Translations under genes and position numbers: made by a program | The notes under the pieces: generated by a model | Database searches by the model: none | What the model was told of the DNA's origin: nothing | Seen by the model: only the letters and a program-made list of their open reading frames with translations | Part shown: positions 35,548 to 44,062 of the stretch, piece by piece | How positions within the stretch are numbered: position 1 is the stretch's first letter | Layout of the letters: each line of letters starts with the position of its first letter | DNA from: Crenalkalicoccus roseus | GTDB taxonomy: Bacteria; Pseudomonadota; Alphaproteobacteria; Acetobacterales; Acetobacteraceae | Reading direction: 5' to 3' | NCBI RefSeq assembly: GCF_004761865.1 | Contig: NZ_SJDM01000007.1 | Span: 1 to 64,000 of the forward strand | Length of the DNA stretch: 64,000 bases

Positions 35548-36668
35548 GCGCAGCCGAGATCCTGACGGCACCCGAGCGCGCCGGGCACGAGGGCGCATCG
35601 CCGCTGCTGGAGGTGGAGGATCTCGCCAAGCATTGGCCGGTGCGCCGCGGGCTGATCCTGGCGCGGCAGGTCGGCACGGTACGGGCGGTGGATGGTGTTT
35701 CCTTCCACCTGAGGCGCGGCGAGACGCTGGCGCTGGTCGGCGAATCCGGATGCGGCAAGTCCACCACTGCGCGCCTGGTGCTGCGGCTGATCGAGCCCTC
35801 TCGCGGCGCGCTGCGCTTCGACGGAGAGGACATCACCGCCCTCTCCGGCGCGTCGCTGCGCCGCATGCGTCGGCGGATGCAGATCATCTTCCAGGACCCC
35901 TACGCCTCCCTGAACCCGCGCCTGACCGTCGGCGAGGCGATCGCGGAGCCGATGCTCGTGCACGGCATCGGCGACGCCGCCTCGCGCGCGGCGCGGGTGC
36001 GGGAGCTGCTCGGCCTGGTCGGCCTCGCCTCCTTCCACGCGGAGCGCTATCCGCACGAGTTCAGCGGCGGCCAGCGCCAGCGTATCGGCATCGCGCGCGC
36101 GCTGTCCGTGCAGCCGGAGCTGATCGTCTGCGACGAGCCCGTCTCGGCGCTCGACGTCTCGATCCAGGCGCAGGTGGTGAACCTGCTGAAGGACCTGCAG
36201 GCGCGGTTCGGCCTCGCCTACCTGTTCATCGCCCACGACCTCGCCGTGGTGAAGCACATGGCGGACCGCGTGGCGGTGATGTATCTCGGCCGGATCGTGG
36301 AGATCGCGGACAAGCGCGCGCTCTTCGCCGATCCGCGCCACCCCTACACGCGTGCCCTCCTCTCCGCCATTCCGCACCCGGATCCGGCACGGCGCGGGCG
36401 CGTGAAGCCCCTTGGCGGCGACGTGCCAAGCCCGATGAACCCGCCGCCGGGATGCCGCTTCCATACGCGCTGTCCCCACGCCGCGGCGATCTGCCGGGAG
36501 CGGGAGCCGCCAGCGGTCGAGGTCGCCCCCGGCCATCGCAGCGCCTGCCACTTCGCCCGGGAACTGCCACCGGCCGGCCTCGACTTTTCCGGGGGGCTGA
36601 CGCCGGCCGCGGCGCGGCGCCTCGCTCTCTTCGCCAGCGCCGGGCGGCCCGCGGCGGCTTCGGTGTAG
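35544..36668 (+). CDS. Peptide-type ABC transporter ATP-binding protein (DppF-like)
   Basis: 374 residues. Walker A is [13 protein letters not shown], the signature [15 protein letters not shown], Walker [14 protein letters not shown], and the switch His lies in [14 protein letters not shown]. The C-terminal Cys block [14 protein letters not shown] is present. The start ATG overlaps the DppD-like stop (ATGA). Last gene of the six-gene transporter operon; a 178-base gap with no recognisable terminator separates it from the alcohol dehydrogenase gene. Confidence 0.93.
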   Translation: MSAAEILTAPERAGHEGASPLLEVEDLAKHWPVRRGLILARQVGTVRAVDGVSFHLRRGETLALVGESGCGKSTTARLVLRLIEPSRGALRFDGEDITALSGASLRRMRRRMQIIFQDPYASLNPRLTVGEAIAEPMLVHGIGDAASRAARVRELLGLVGLASFHAERYPHEFSGGQRQRIGIARALSVQPELIVCDEPVSALDVSIQAQVVNLLKDLQARFGLAYLFIAHDLAVVKHMADRVAVMYLGRIVEIADKRALFADPRHPYTRALLSAIPHPDPARRGRVKPLGGDVPSPMNPPPGCRFHTRCPHAAAICREREPPAVEVAPGHRSACHFARELPPAGLDFSGGLTPAAARRLALFASAGRPAAASV

Positions 36669-36846
36669 GGCGCATTCCGTTCCGGTCGCGTCGCCCGAAC
36701 GGGTCAAGATGCTCGCGCATCACGGAGCCGCCTCATCCGCCGCGAGCCAAGGCGGACGGAGAGCGCTCCAGGCGAAGGGCCGCCCCGTCGCAGTGGCGGC
36801 CACGCGGCCCGCCCCCTAATCTCTGCCCGAATCGGGAGGAAGGCGC

Positions 36847-38016
36847 ATGACAGTGGCGCAGATCGTCTCGCCGCGGCTGATGCGGATCGGCGGCGGTGCG
36901 GTCAACCAGGTGGCGGAGGTGCTGGCGACGTTCGGCCTCTCGCGCCCGCTGGTGGTGACCGATCCCTGGATGGTGTCTTCCGGCACCATCGAGCGCTGCC
37001 TCGCGCCCCTGCGCAAGGCGGGCATCGCCGCGCAGGTGTTCTCCGACACCGTGCCGGACCCGACCGACACGGTGGTGGAGGCCGGCGTCGCCATCCTGCT
37101 CTCCGGCGCGTTCGACTGTCTGATCGGCTTCGGCGGCGGCAGCCCCATGGACACGGCGAAGGCAATGGCGATCCTCGCCGCCGCCCCGCCGGGGACGAAG
37201 ATGCGCCAGTTCAAGGTGCCGGCCCAGGCGGATGCGGCGAAGCTGCCGGTGATCTGCATCCCTACCACCGCGGGCACCGGCAGCGAGGCCACCCGATTCA
37301 CCGTGGTGACCGATACCGAGACCGAGGAGAAGATGCTGATCGCGGGGCTCGGCGCCCTGCCGCTCGCGGCGCTCGTGGATTTCGAGCTGACCTACACCGT
37401 CCCGCCCCGCATCACCGCCGATACCGGCATAGACAGCCTGACCCACGCGCTGGAGGCCTATGTCTCGAAGCGCGCCAACCCGCACGCGGACAGCCTGGCG
37501 CTCTCCGCCATGCGGCTGATCGGGTCCAGCCTGCGCCGGGCCTTCCATCATCCGCGCGACGCCGCGGCGCGGGAGGCGATGATGCTCGGCGCCATGCAGG
37601 CGGGACTCGCCTTCTCCAACAGCTCGGTCGCGCTGGTGCACGGGATGTCGCGGCCGATCGGGGCGCATTTCCACGTGCCGCACGGTCTGTCCAACGCCAT
37701 GCTGCTGCCGGCGGTGACCGAGTTCAGCCTGAACGCCGCGCTTCCCCGCTATGCCGAGGCGGCGCGCGCCATCGGCGTGGCGCGGCGCGAGGATGCCGAC
37801 CAGCTCGCCGGGGCGAAGCTGCTCGAGGAGCTGCGCGCGCTGAACCAGGAGCTGCAGGTCCCGACCCCGCGCGGCTACGGCATCGCCGCCGACGAGTGGG
37901 AGCGGCGCCTGCCCGTCATGGCGCAGCAGGCCATCGCCTCGGGCAGCCCGGCCAACAATCCGCGCGTGCCGACCGAGGAGGAGATCCTCGCGCTGTACCG
38001 CCGCGTCTACGGCTGA
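36847..38016 (+). CDS. Iron-containing (type III) alcohol dehydrogenase
   Basis: 389 residues, NAD(P)-dependent, cytoplasmic. The start is well supported by GGGAGGAAGG. The nucleotide-binding GFGGGSPMDTAKAMA is near residue 98, IPTTAGTGSEATRF near 140, and metal-site residues lie in DTGIDSLTHALEAYVS and in HGMSRPIGAHFHVPHGLSNA. The family oxidises or reduces simple alcohols/aldehydes and includes hydroxybutyrate, lactaldehyde and maleylacetate reductases. It may finish the aldehyde products of the catabolic genes upstream, which is inference. Confidence 0.9.
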   Translation: MTVAQIVSPRLMRIGGGAVNQVAEVLATFGLSRPLVVTDPWMVSSGTIERCLAPLRKAGIAAQVFSDTVPDPTDTVVEAGVAILLSGAFDCLIGFGGGSPMDTAKAMAILAAAPPGTKMRQFKVPAQADAAKLPVICIPTTAGTGSEATRFTVVTDTETEEKMLIAGLGALPLAALVDFELTYTVPPRITADTGIDSLTHALEAYVSKRANPHADSLALSAMRLIGSSLRRAFHHPRDAAAREAMMLGAMQAGLAFSNSSVALVHGMSRPIGAHFHVPHGLSNAMLLPAVTEFSLNAALPRYAEAARAIGVARREDADQLAGAKLLEELRALNQELQVPTPRGYGIAADEWERRLPVMAQQAIASGSPANNPRVPTEEEILALYRRVYG

Positions 38017-38131
38017 GGCGGACCGCCACCGCTGGAGGCGCGGTTCCGGGAACCGGCACCGCACATGCCGGAGGCGAGCGGGCGCGGCCGTTCCCGCTCG
38101 GCCGCGCCTGCGGGAACGGCGCCAGCGCCAC

Positions 38132-38161
38132 GCTCCGGCCGGATTTGGCCGGCTTCGGAGC
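38132..38161. terminator. Hairpin between convergent ADH and Bug receptor genes
   Basis: Two competing stems: CCGGCC / GGCCGG around GGATTT (38135-38152), and an outer GCTCCG / CGGAGC. It lies just past the end of the Bug gene (38168, minus strand) and 115 bases past the ADH stop. Weak because it has no T tract. Confidence 0.35.
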
Positions 38162-38167
38162 CGCCGG

Positions 38168-39109
38168 TCAGTCGCGGCGCTCGGTCCACGGGTCGGTCGG
38201 CCAGCGCGCCGCGAGCGAGGCGAGCTCCTCGCGCAGCATCGGCTCCCATTCCGGCTGGTCGCGGAAGACGGGCGGGACGCCGAGGGCCTGCCCCTGCGCC
38301 TCGAACTCCGGATCCGCGACGGCCGCGCGCAGCGCCCGCCGCAGCGCCTCCTGCATCCGGGGCGGGGAAGCGGCGGCGGCGGCGAAGCCGCGGCGGACCA
38401 GCAGCGCCACGTCCAGCCCCTGCTCCCGCAGCGTGGGCAGGTCGGGCAGGAGCGGGCTGCGCCGCAGGCCCGTGCTTCCGATGGCGGAGAGCCGGCCCTC
38501 GCGCAGGGCGCCCAGCGCCTCGGACGCCACCATCACCGCATAGGGGACGTGCCCCGCCAGCACCGCCTGGCGGGTCGCCGGGGCACTGGGGAAGGGCAGG
38601 GGATCGAGCGGCAGCGCGCGGCCGAGGGCCAGCGCGGCCAGATGGGCGCCGCTGCCGGCCGGCGGGGTGCCGAGGATCGCCCTCGCGTCCAGGGCACGCA
38701 GCGCGGCCAGGCTCTCGGCGGCGCCGGGGTGGGCCAGCAGCAGCACCGCTTCCTCGGCCACCGCGCCGAGGAAGGCGAGCCGCCCGAGCAGGCCGGCCTC
38801 CCCCCGCTCCACCGCGCGGGCGAGCAGGAGCGGCGTGTTCACGGCCAGGATCAGCCGCTCCTCCGGCGGCGCGGCAAGCAGGGCGCGGATGGCGGCGAGG
38901 CCGCCCTCTCCCGGCAGGTTCGCCACCCTGATCGTGTTGCGCGGCCAATGCCGCTCCAGGAACGGGGCGAAGCCGCGGGCCCAGCGATCCGGGCCGCTGC
39001 CGGGCGCGGCCGGGACCAGTAGCGTCGCCCGATCGGGCCGCCCCGCCGCGACGGGAGGCGCGAGCAGGGCGGCGAGAGCGACGCCGAGGCAGCGCCGGCC
39101 CGGAAGCAT
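38168..39109 (-). CDS. Bug family tripartite tricarboxylate transporter receptor
   Basis: 313 residues. The signal peptide (MLPGRRCLGVALAALLAPPVAAG) is followed by the Bug/TctC fold with TLLVPAAPGSGPDRWARGFA, PRNTIRVANLPGEGGLAAIR and SPLLPDLPTLREQGLDV. Bug proteins bind carboxylates in the periplasm and are far more numerous than TctAB channels in such genomes. No TctA or TctB gene is adjacent, so it is an orphan receptor. It lies 10 bases downstream of secDF on the same strand. Confidence 0.87.
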   Translation of the reverse strand: MLPGRRCLGVALAALLAPPVAAGRPDRATLLVPAAPGSGPDRWARGFAPFLERHWPRNTIRVANLPGEGGLAAIRALLAAPPEERLILAVNTPLLLARAVERGEAGLLGRLAFLGAVAEEAVLLLAHPGAAESLAALRALDARAILGTPPAGSGAHLAALALGRALPLDPLPFPSAPATRQAVLAGHVPYAVMVASEALGALREGRLSAIGSTGLRRSPLLPDLPTLREQGLDVALLVRRGFAAAAASPPRMQEALRRALRAAVADPEFEAQGQALGVPPVFRDQPEWEPMLREELASLAARWPTDPWTERRD

Positions 39110-39119
39110 CCGTCCCCGC

Positions 39120-41687
39120 TCAGACCTGGGCGGTCGCCCCGCTCTTCGGCTGCGGCGCCGCCGGCTCGCCGCGGCGCAGCCGGTCCTTGCCGGTGAACAG
39201 CACGATCGGCGCCGCGATGAAGATGGAGGAGGAGGTGCCGACGATGACGCCGAAGGTCATCACCCAGGCGAAGCCCGCCAGCGCCGGCCCGCCGAACAGC
39301 GCCAGCGGCACCGAGCAGAGCAGCAGCGTCATCGAGGTGCCGACGGTGCGGTTCAGCGTCTCGTTGATCGAGAGGTCTACCAGCTCCCGCAGCGGCATCT
39401 GTTTGTACTTGCGCAGGTTCTCCCGCATCCGGTCGAACACCACCACCTTGTCGTTCACCGTGAAGCCGATGATGGTGAGGATGGCCGCGACCGTGGCCAG
39501 GTTGAACTCGATCCCGGTCAGCACCATGAAGCCGACCGCCTTGGTGGTGTCGAGCGTCAGGGTGATGATGGCGGCGACGGCGAACTGCCACTCGAAGCGG
39601 AACCAGATGTAGAGCAGCATCGCCAGGAAGGAGAGGCCGAGGGCGATCATGCCGCCGCGGAACAGCTCGTCTGACACGCGGTTGCCCACCGCCTCGACGC
39701 GCAGGATGCGGGCGCCGGGCGCCACCTCCTCCAGCGCCGTCCGCACGGCGCTGACCGCCTGCTGAGTGCCGGCTTCCTCCGCCTGGACGGGCAGGCGGAC
39801 CAGCACGGTATGGGGGTCGCCGAATTCCTGCAGCCCCACCTCGCCGAGGCCGAGCCCCGCGGTCGCCGCCCGCATCCGCGCCAGGTCGGCGCGGTCGGGC
39901 GTGCGCACCTCCATGATGATGCCGCCGCGGAAGTCGATGCCCTTCTCGAGGCCCGGATAGATCGCGCCGATGACCGCGGCGGTGGAGATGACCGCCGAGA
40001 CCAGGATGCCGATCCGCGCCCCGCGCATGAAGGGGATGCGGGTGCCGTCCGGCACCACCCGGAACAGCGGCCGGGCGAGCCGGCCGAACAGGCCACGCCC
40101 GGTGCCGGCCACCGGCAGCTCCTTCGGCCGCTTCCAGCGGTACCAGGTGGAGACCATCAGCCGCACCAGCGTGGTCGCGGTCCACATCTGGATGATGGTG
40201 CCGATCGCCACCGTCACCGCGAAGCCGCGGATCGGCCCGCTGCCGAAGGCGTAGAGGCAGGCCATGGCGATCAGGTTGGTCAGGTTGCTGTCGATGATGG
40301 TGCCGCGGGCGCGGGTGAAGCCGGCCTCCAGCGCGCTGACCGGCGGTCGACCGTTCCTCACCTCCTCACGGATCCGTTCGTTGATCAGGATGTTGGCGTC
40401 CACCGCCGTGCCCAGGGTGAGCACGATGCCGGCGATGCCGGGCAGCGTCAGCGTCGCCTCCAAAAGGGAGAGCGCCGCCATCAGCAGCACGATGTTCACC
40501 ACCAGCGCGAGGTTGGCGAACCAGCCGAACAGGCCGTAGGCGAAGCCCATGTAGAGCAGCACCAGGCTGGCGCCGACCGCGAGGGTGATCATGCCGGCGC
40601 GGATCGCGTCCGCCCCGAGTTCCGGCCCGACCGTACGCTCCTCCACCACCGTCAGCGGCGCCGGCAGGGCGCCGGCGCGCAGCAGCACGGCGAGGTCGTT
40701 GGCGGTGCGGACGGTGAACTGGCCGCTGATCTGCCCGCGTCCGCCGGTGATCGGCTCGCGGATCACCGGCGCGGTGATCACCCGCTCGTCCAGCACGATG
40801 GCGAAGGGGCGGCCGACATTCTGCCGCGTCACCTCGGCGAAGCGGCGGGTGCCGATCGAGTCGAAGGCGAAATTCACCACCCATTCGCCGGTGCGGGGGT
40901 CCTGCCCGGCGCGGGCATCAGTGAGGTTGGCCCCGTCCACCTCCACCCGCCGGCGGACGGCGTAGCGCTCCTCGCCCCGCTCGCCGGGGAGGAACATCAC
41001 CCCGGGCGGCGGGGTGGCCGCCATGGGATTCGCCGTCTCGTCCAGCAGGTGGAAGGTCATCCGGGCGGTCCGGCCCAGGAGCTGCTTGATCCGGTCCGGA
41101 TCGTCCACGCCCGGAAGCTGCACCAGGATGCGGTTCTGCCCCTGCCGCGCGATCAGGGGCTCCACCACCCCGGTCTCGTCGATGCGGCGGCGGACGATCT
41201 CGATGGACTGCTCGACGGCGTTGGTCGCCTTGGCGCGCAGCCCGGCCTCGGTCAGCGTCGCGGTGATGGTGCCGTCGGGGGCGGCGCTCACCTCGAGGTC
41301 GGGCACCGAGCCGCCCATGCCGGTCGGGATAGGGTTGGCGAGTTCGCGCACCAGCCGCACCGCCTCCTGCGCCTGGGCGGGGTCGCGCACCCGGAAGGAG
41401 GCGCGGCGCGCGGCCGGGTCGGTGGACAGGTTCACATAGCCGATGTTGGCGGCGCGCAGCCGGGTGCGGGTGCCGTCGGCGATACTGTCGAGCCGCTCGC
41501 GCACCACCGCCTCGGTGTCCACCTCGAGCAGCAGGTAGGAGCCGCCGCGGAGGTCGAGGCCAAGGGAGAAGGTGCGCGCCCAGCTCGGCAGGTCGGCACG
41601 CGGGAACAGGTTCGGCAGGGCGAAGAGCGCCCCGATCAGCACGATGGCGAGGATCGTGGCCGACTTCCAGCGCGGGAAGAACATCAT
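39120..41687 (-). CDS. secDF: Protein translocase subunit SecDF (fused)
   Basis: 855 residues joining SecD (about 1-520) and SecF (about 540-840) in one chain. SecD marks: FSLGLDLRGGSYLLLEVDTE near 34-53, the periplasmic P1 region, and AGIVLTLGTAVDANILINER in the fourth membrane helix. SecF marks: KGIDFRGGIIMEVRTPD and FTVNDKVVVFDRMRENLRKY. Twelve membrane segments are expected. The protein uses the proton gradient to pull secreted proteins through SecYEG. The fused form is common in alphaproteobacteria and Gram-positives, while E. coli has two genes. No yajC is seen upstream; the neighbour is the divergent Gfo/Idh/MocA gene. Confidence 0.95.
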   Translation of the reverse strand: MMFFPRWKSATILAIVLIGALFALPNLFPRADLPSWARTFSLGLDLRGGSYLLLEVDTEAVVRERLDSIADGTRTRLRAANIGYVNLSTDPAARRASFRVRDPAQAQEAVRLVRELANPIPTGMGGSVPDLEVSAAPDGTITATLTEAGLRAKATNAVEQSIEIVRRRIDETGVVEPLIARQGQNRILVQLPGVDDPDRIKQLLGRTARMTFHLLDETANPMAATPPPGVMFLPGERGEERYAVRRRVEVDGANLTDARAGQDPRTGEWVVNFAFDSIGTRRFAEVTRQNVGRPFAIVLDERVITAPVIREPITGGRGQISGQFTVRTANDLAVLLRAGALPAPLTVVEERTVGPELGADAIRAGMITLAVGASLVLLYMGFAYGLFGWFANLALVVNIVLLMAALSLLEATLTLPGIAGIVLTLGTAVDANILINERIREEVRNGRPPVSALEAGFTRARGTIIDSNLTNLIAMACLYAFGSGPIRGFAVTVAIGTIIQMWTATTLVRLMVSTWYRWKRPKELPVAGTGRGLFGRLARPLFRVVPDGTRIPFMRGARIGILVSAVISTAAVIGAIYPGLEKGIDFRGGIIMEVRTPDRADLARMRAATAGLGLGEVGLQEFGDPHTVLVRLPVQAEEAGTQQAVSAVRTALEEVAPGARILRVEAVGNRVSDELFRGGMIALGLSFLAMLLYIWFRFEWQFAVAAIITLTLDTTKAVGFMVLTGIEFNLATVAAILTIIGFTVNDKVVVFDRMRENLRKYKQMPLRELVDLSINETLNRTVGTSMTLLLCSVPLALFGGPALAGFAWVMTFGVIVGTSSSIFIAAPIVLFTGKDRLRRGEPAAPQPKSGATAQV

Positions 41688-41818
41688 GGAGGCTTGTCCA
41701 CCCTCAGGGGGGCGGCCCCCCTTGCAAAGAGGCCCGGAATGTGACCGCCGGGGGGCGGGTATGCAAGCCCGCGGGCGGGCTGCTAGACCCCGCCCGGTCC
41801 CGGTTCGGGAAGGGGCGG

Positions 41819-42763
41819 ATGCGGCTCAGGATCGGCGTTCTCGGGGTGGGGCATTTCGGGCGCTTCCATGCGCTGAAGCTCGCCGCGCGGGGCTGCCTCG
41901 CCGGGGTGCACGACACCGACCCCGCCCGCGCCGCCGCCGTGGCAGCCGAGCTGGGTGTCCCGGCGCTCGGTGCCGAGGCGCTGATCGCCGCCAGCGAGGC
42001 GGTGGTGGTTGCGGCGCCGACCCGCTTCCACCACGCCCTGGCGATGCGGGCGATCGCGGCCGGGCGCCACCTGCTGGTGGAGAAGCCGCTCGCCGCCACC
42101 ATGGCCGAGGCGGAGGAGATCGCCGCCGCCGCCCAGGCCCGTGGCCTGGTGCTGCAGGTGGGCCATATCGAGCGCTACTCCGCCGCCATCCGGGCGCTGC
42201 GCGACAGTGGCGCCGGGCGCGGCGCGCTCGCCTACGAGGCGACCCGCGTCGCCCCCTTCCGGCCGCGCGCGCTGGACGTCTCGGTGGTGCTGGATCTGAT
42301 GATCCACGACCTCGACCTGGTGCTGGCCCTGGCCGACGCCCCGCTGGCCGAGGTGCGGGCGGTGGGGGCGCGGGTGATGTCCGGCCACCCGGATTTCGCG
42401 GTGGCGCAGCTTGGCTTCGCCAACGGTGCCGCGGCGACGGTGACCGCCAGCCGGATCAGCGCCGGGTTCGAGCGGCGCCTTCGGGTGCTGGGGCCGGAGG
42501 GGGAGATGCGGGTGGACTTCCTCGCCCGCAGTCTGGAGGTGCTGCGGCCGGGGAAGGGGGGGGAGCAGGTGGCCGCCATGCCCGGCTGGGGGCTGGAGCG
42601 CGGCACCTGGGTCGAGCATGACAGCCTGGAGGCGGAGCAGGCCGCCTTCCTCGCCAGCGTGGCCGAGGGCGCGCCGGTGGAGGCGGATGCGACGGTCGGG
42701 CTGCGGGCGCTGGACGCGGCGCTGCGCGTGGAGCGGGCGATCGCCGCCGGGAGCGCATCGTAA
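41819..42763 (+). CDS. Gfo/Idh/MocA family oxidoreductase
   Basis: 314 residues from ATG at 41819 (GGGAAGGGG before it). N-terminal Rossmann fold RIGVLGVGHFGRFHALKLAA, then the EKP motif in LLVEKPLAATMAEAEEIA (Lys-Pro at about 94) and VLQVGHIERYSAAIRAL. C-terminal substrate half with LDVSVVLDLMIHDLDLVLAL, whose HD pair matches the catalytic His/Asp of sugar dehydrogenases in this family. Position next to lpxB suggests a UDP-GlcNAc 3-dehydrogenase of the GnnA type, which makes the diamino sugar of some lipid A; no GnnB aminotransferase is next to it, so this stays a hypothesis. Confidence 0.87.
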   Translation: MRLRIGVLGVGHFGRFHALKLAARGCLAGVHDTDPARAAAVAAELGVPALGAEALIAASEAVVVAAPTRFHHALAMRAIAAGRHLLVEKPLAATMAEAEEIAAAAQARGLVLQVGHIERYSAAIRALRDSGAGRGALAYEATRVAPFRPRALDVSVVLDLMIHDLDLVLALADAPLAEVRAVGARVMSGHPDFAVAQLGFANGAAATVTASRISAGFERRLRVLGPEGEMRVDFLARSLEVLRPGKGGEQVAAMPGWGLERGTWVEHDSLEAEQAAFLASVAEGAPVEADATVGLRALDAALRVERAIAAGSAS

Positions 42764-42781
42764 TACCGGATTCCGGAGTAA

Positions 42782-42870
42782 GCGCGACCCGCGCCCGCAG
42801 GGCCGCGAGCCTCTCTGGTGGTGCGGCTGTCCGGCATGGTGGGCGCGACCCGCGCCCGCAGGGCCGCGAG
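42782..42870. repeat. 28-bp direct repeat between convergent Gfo/Idh and lpxB genes
   Basis: An exact 28-bp sequence, from GCGCGACCCGCG to GGGCCGCGAG, occurs at 42782-42809 and again at 42843-42870, a 61-base period. It fills most of the 137-base gap between two convergent genes. It could be a duplicated terminator-like or REP-like intergenic element; I see no open reading frame in it. Confidence 0.7.
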
Positions 42871-42900
42871 GCTTGGCATAAGGGGTCGAGCCCTGGGGGC

Positions 42901-44052
42901 TCAACCCTCCGCCACCTCCAGCACCGCCTGCGCCGCGGCGGCGCTCGGCACGCCCTCGGGCGGGCGCAGCCGCGCCAGCGCCTCGGCGAAGCCCAGGCGC
43001 TGGGCGACGGCGAGGCACGGCTCCTCCATCGGGCGCAGCAGCGCCTCGGCCAGCGCTTCCGGCGTGCAGGCCTCCTGCAGCCGCTCCGGCACCACCTCCC
43101 GCTCCACCAGCAGGTTCACCAGCGAGGCGTGCGGCACCCGGATCAGCCGGCGGACGATCGCCGCGGTCAACGGGTTGACCCGGTAGGCGACCACGTGCGG
43201 GATGCCGGCCAGCGCCATCTCCAGACTGGAGGTGCCGGACTTGACCAGCCCCGCCCCGCCGCCCGCCGCCACGGCGGCGAAGGCGTCATGCTTCTCCGCC
43301 ATCTCCGTCACCAGGATCGGCGCCGCGGGCCAGCCCCGGGCGGCGGCCTCCACCGCCTCGCGCACCAGCGCCCCCACCGCCACCACCGGGCGGAGCCCCG
43401 GCGCCCGCCGCGCCGCCAGGTGCAGCGCCGCCCCGAACACCGGGAGCAGCCGCCGCACCTCGGTCCGGCGGCTGCCGGGCATGACGATGACCGGGCGCTC
43501 TCCCTCCCCGATCCCGTGCCGGGCGTGGAAGCGGGCGGCGTCGCCGGCGTCGGCGCCGCTCTCCAGCACCGGATGGCCGACGAAGCTGACGGGGATCCCG
43601 GCCGCTTCGAAGAAGGGGGGCTCGAAGGGCAGGAGGGCGAGAATGCGGTCCACCCGCTCCGCCAGCCTGCGCACCCGGCCCGGGCGCCAGGCCCAGAGCT
43701 GCGGCGCAACGTAGTGCACCACCTTCACCCCCGCCGGCCGCACCCGCCCGGCGAGGCGCAGGGTGAAGCTCGGCGCGTCGATGGTGACGAGCACCGCCGG
43801 GCGGCGGGCGAGGATGTCCGCCTCGGCCTCGCGCATCCGCCGGGCCAGGCGGCGGAGGTTCGGCAGCACCTCCAGCAGCCCCATCAGCGCCAGCTCCCGC
43901 ATCGGGAACAGGCTGGCGAGGCCCTGCTCCGCCATGCGCTCCCCGCCGACCCCGGCAAAGGCGATCTCCGGGCGGCGCTGGCGCAGCGCGGCCATCAGCC
44001 GGGCGCCGAGGATGTCGCCCGAAGCCTCCCCGGCGCAGATCCAGACCAGCAC
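42901..44052 (-). CDS. lpxB: Lipid-A-disaccharide synthase
   Basis: 383 residues, the usual LpxB length. It condenses UDP-2,3-diacylglucosamine with lipid X to the lipid A disaccharide, at the inner face of the inner membrane. GT-B family 19 marks: GEASGDILGARLMAAL at 8-23, GVGGERMAEQGL, FPMRELALMGLLEVLP, VTIDAPSFTLRLA, HYVAPQLWAWRPGR, FVGHPVLE, MPGSRRTEVRRLLP and LVKSGTSSLEMALAGIPHVV. It starts with GTG at 44052. Here it follows nitrilase-family and GNAT genes rather than lpxA, with a Gfo/Idh/MocA gene convergent on the other side. Confidence 0.96.
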   Translation of the reverse strand: MLVWICAGEASGDILGARLMAALRQRRPEIAFAGVGGERMAEQGLASLFPMRELALMGLLEVLPNLRRLARRMREAEADILARRPAVLVTIDAPSFTLRLAGRVRPAGVKVVHYVAPQLWAWRPGRVRRLAERVDRILALLPFEPPFFEAAGIPVSFVGHPVLESGADAGDAARFHARHGIGEGERPVIVMPGSRRTEVRRLLPVFGAALHLAARRAPGLRPVVAVGALVREAVEAAARGWPAAPILVTEMAEKHDAFAAVAAGGGAGLVKSGTSSLEMALAGIPHVVAYRVNPLTAAIVRRLIRVPHASLVNLLVEREVVPERLQEACTPEALAEALLRPMEEPCLAVAQRLGFAEALARLRPPEGVPSAAAAQAVLEVAEG

Positions 44053-44062
44053 CGCCGACGCC

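Noticed and set aside
42782-42870. CRISPR array
   Set aside because: Only two repeats, one 33-base spacer-like gap, GC-rich without typical repeat structure, and no cas genes.
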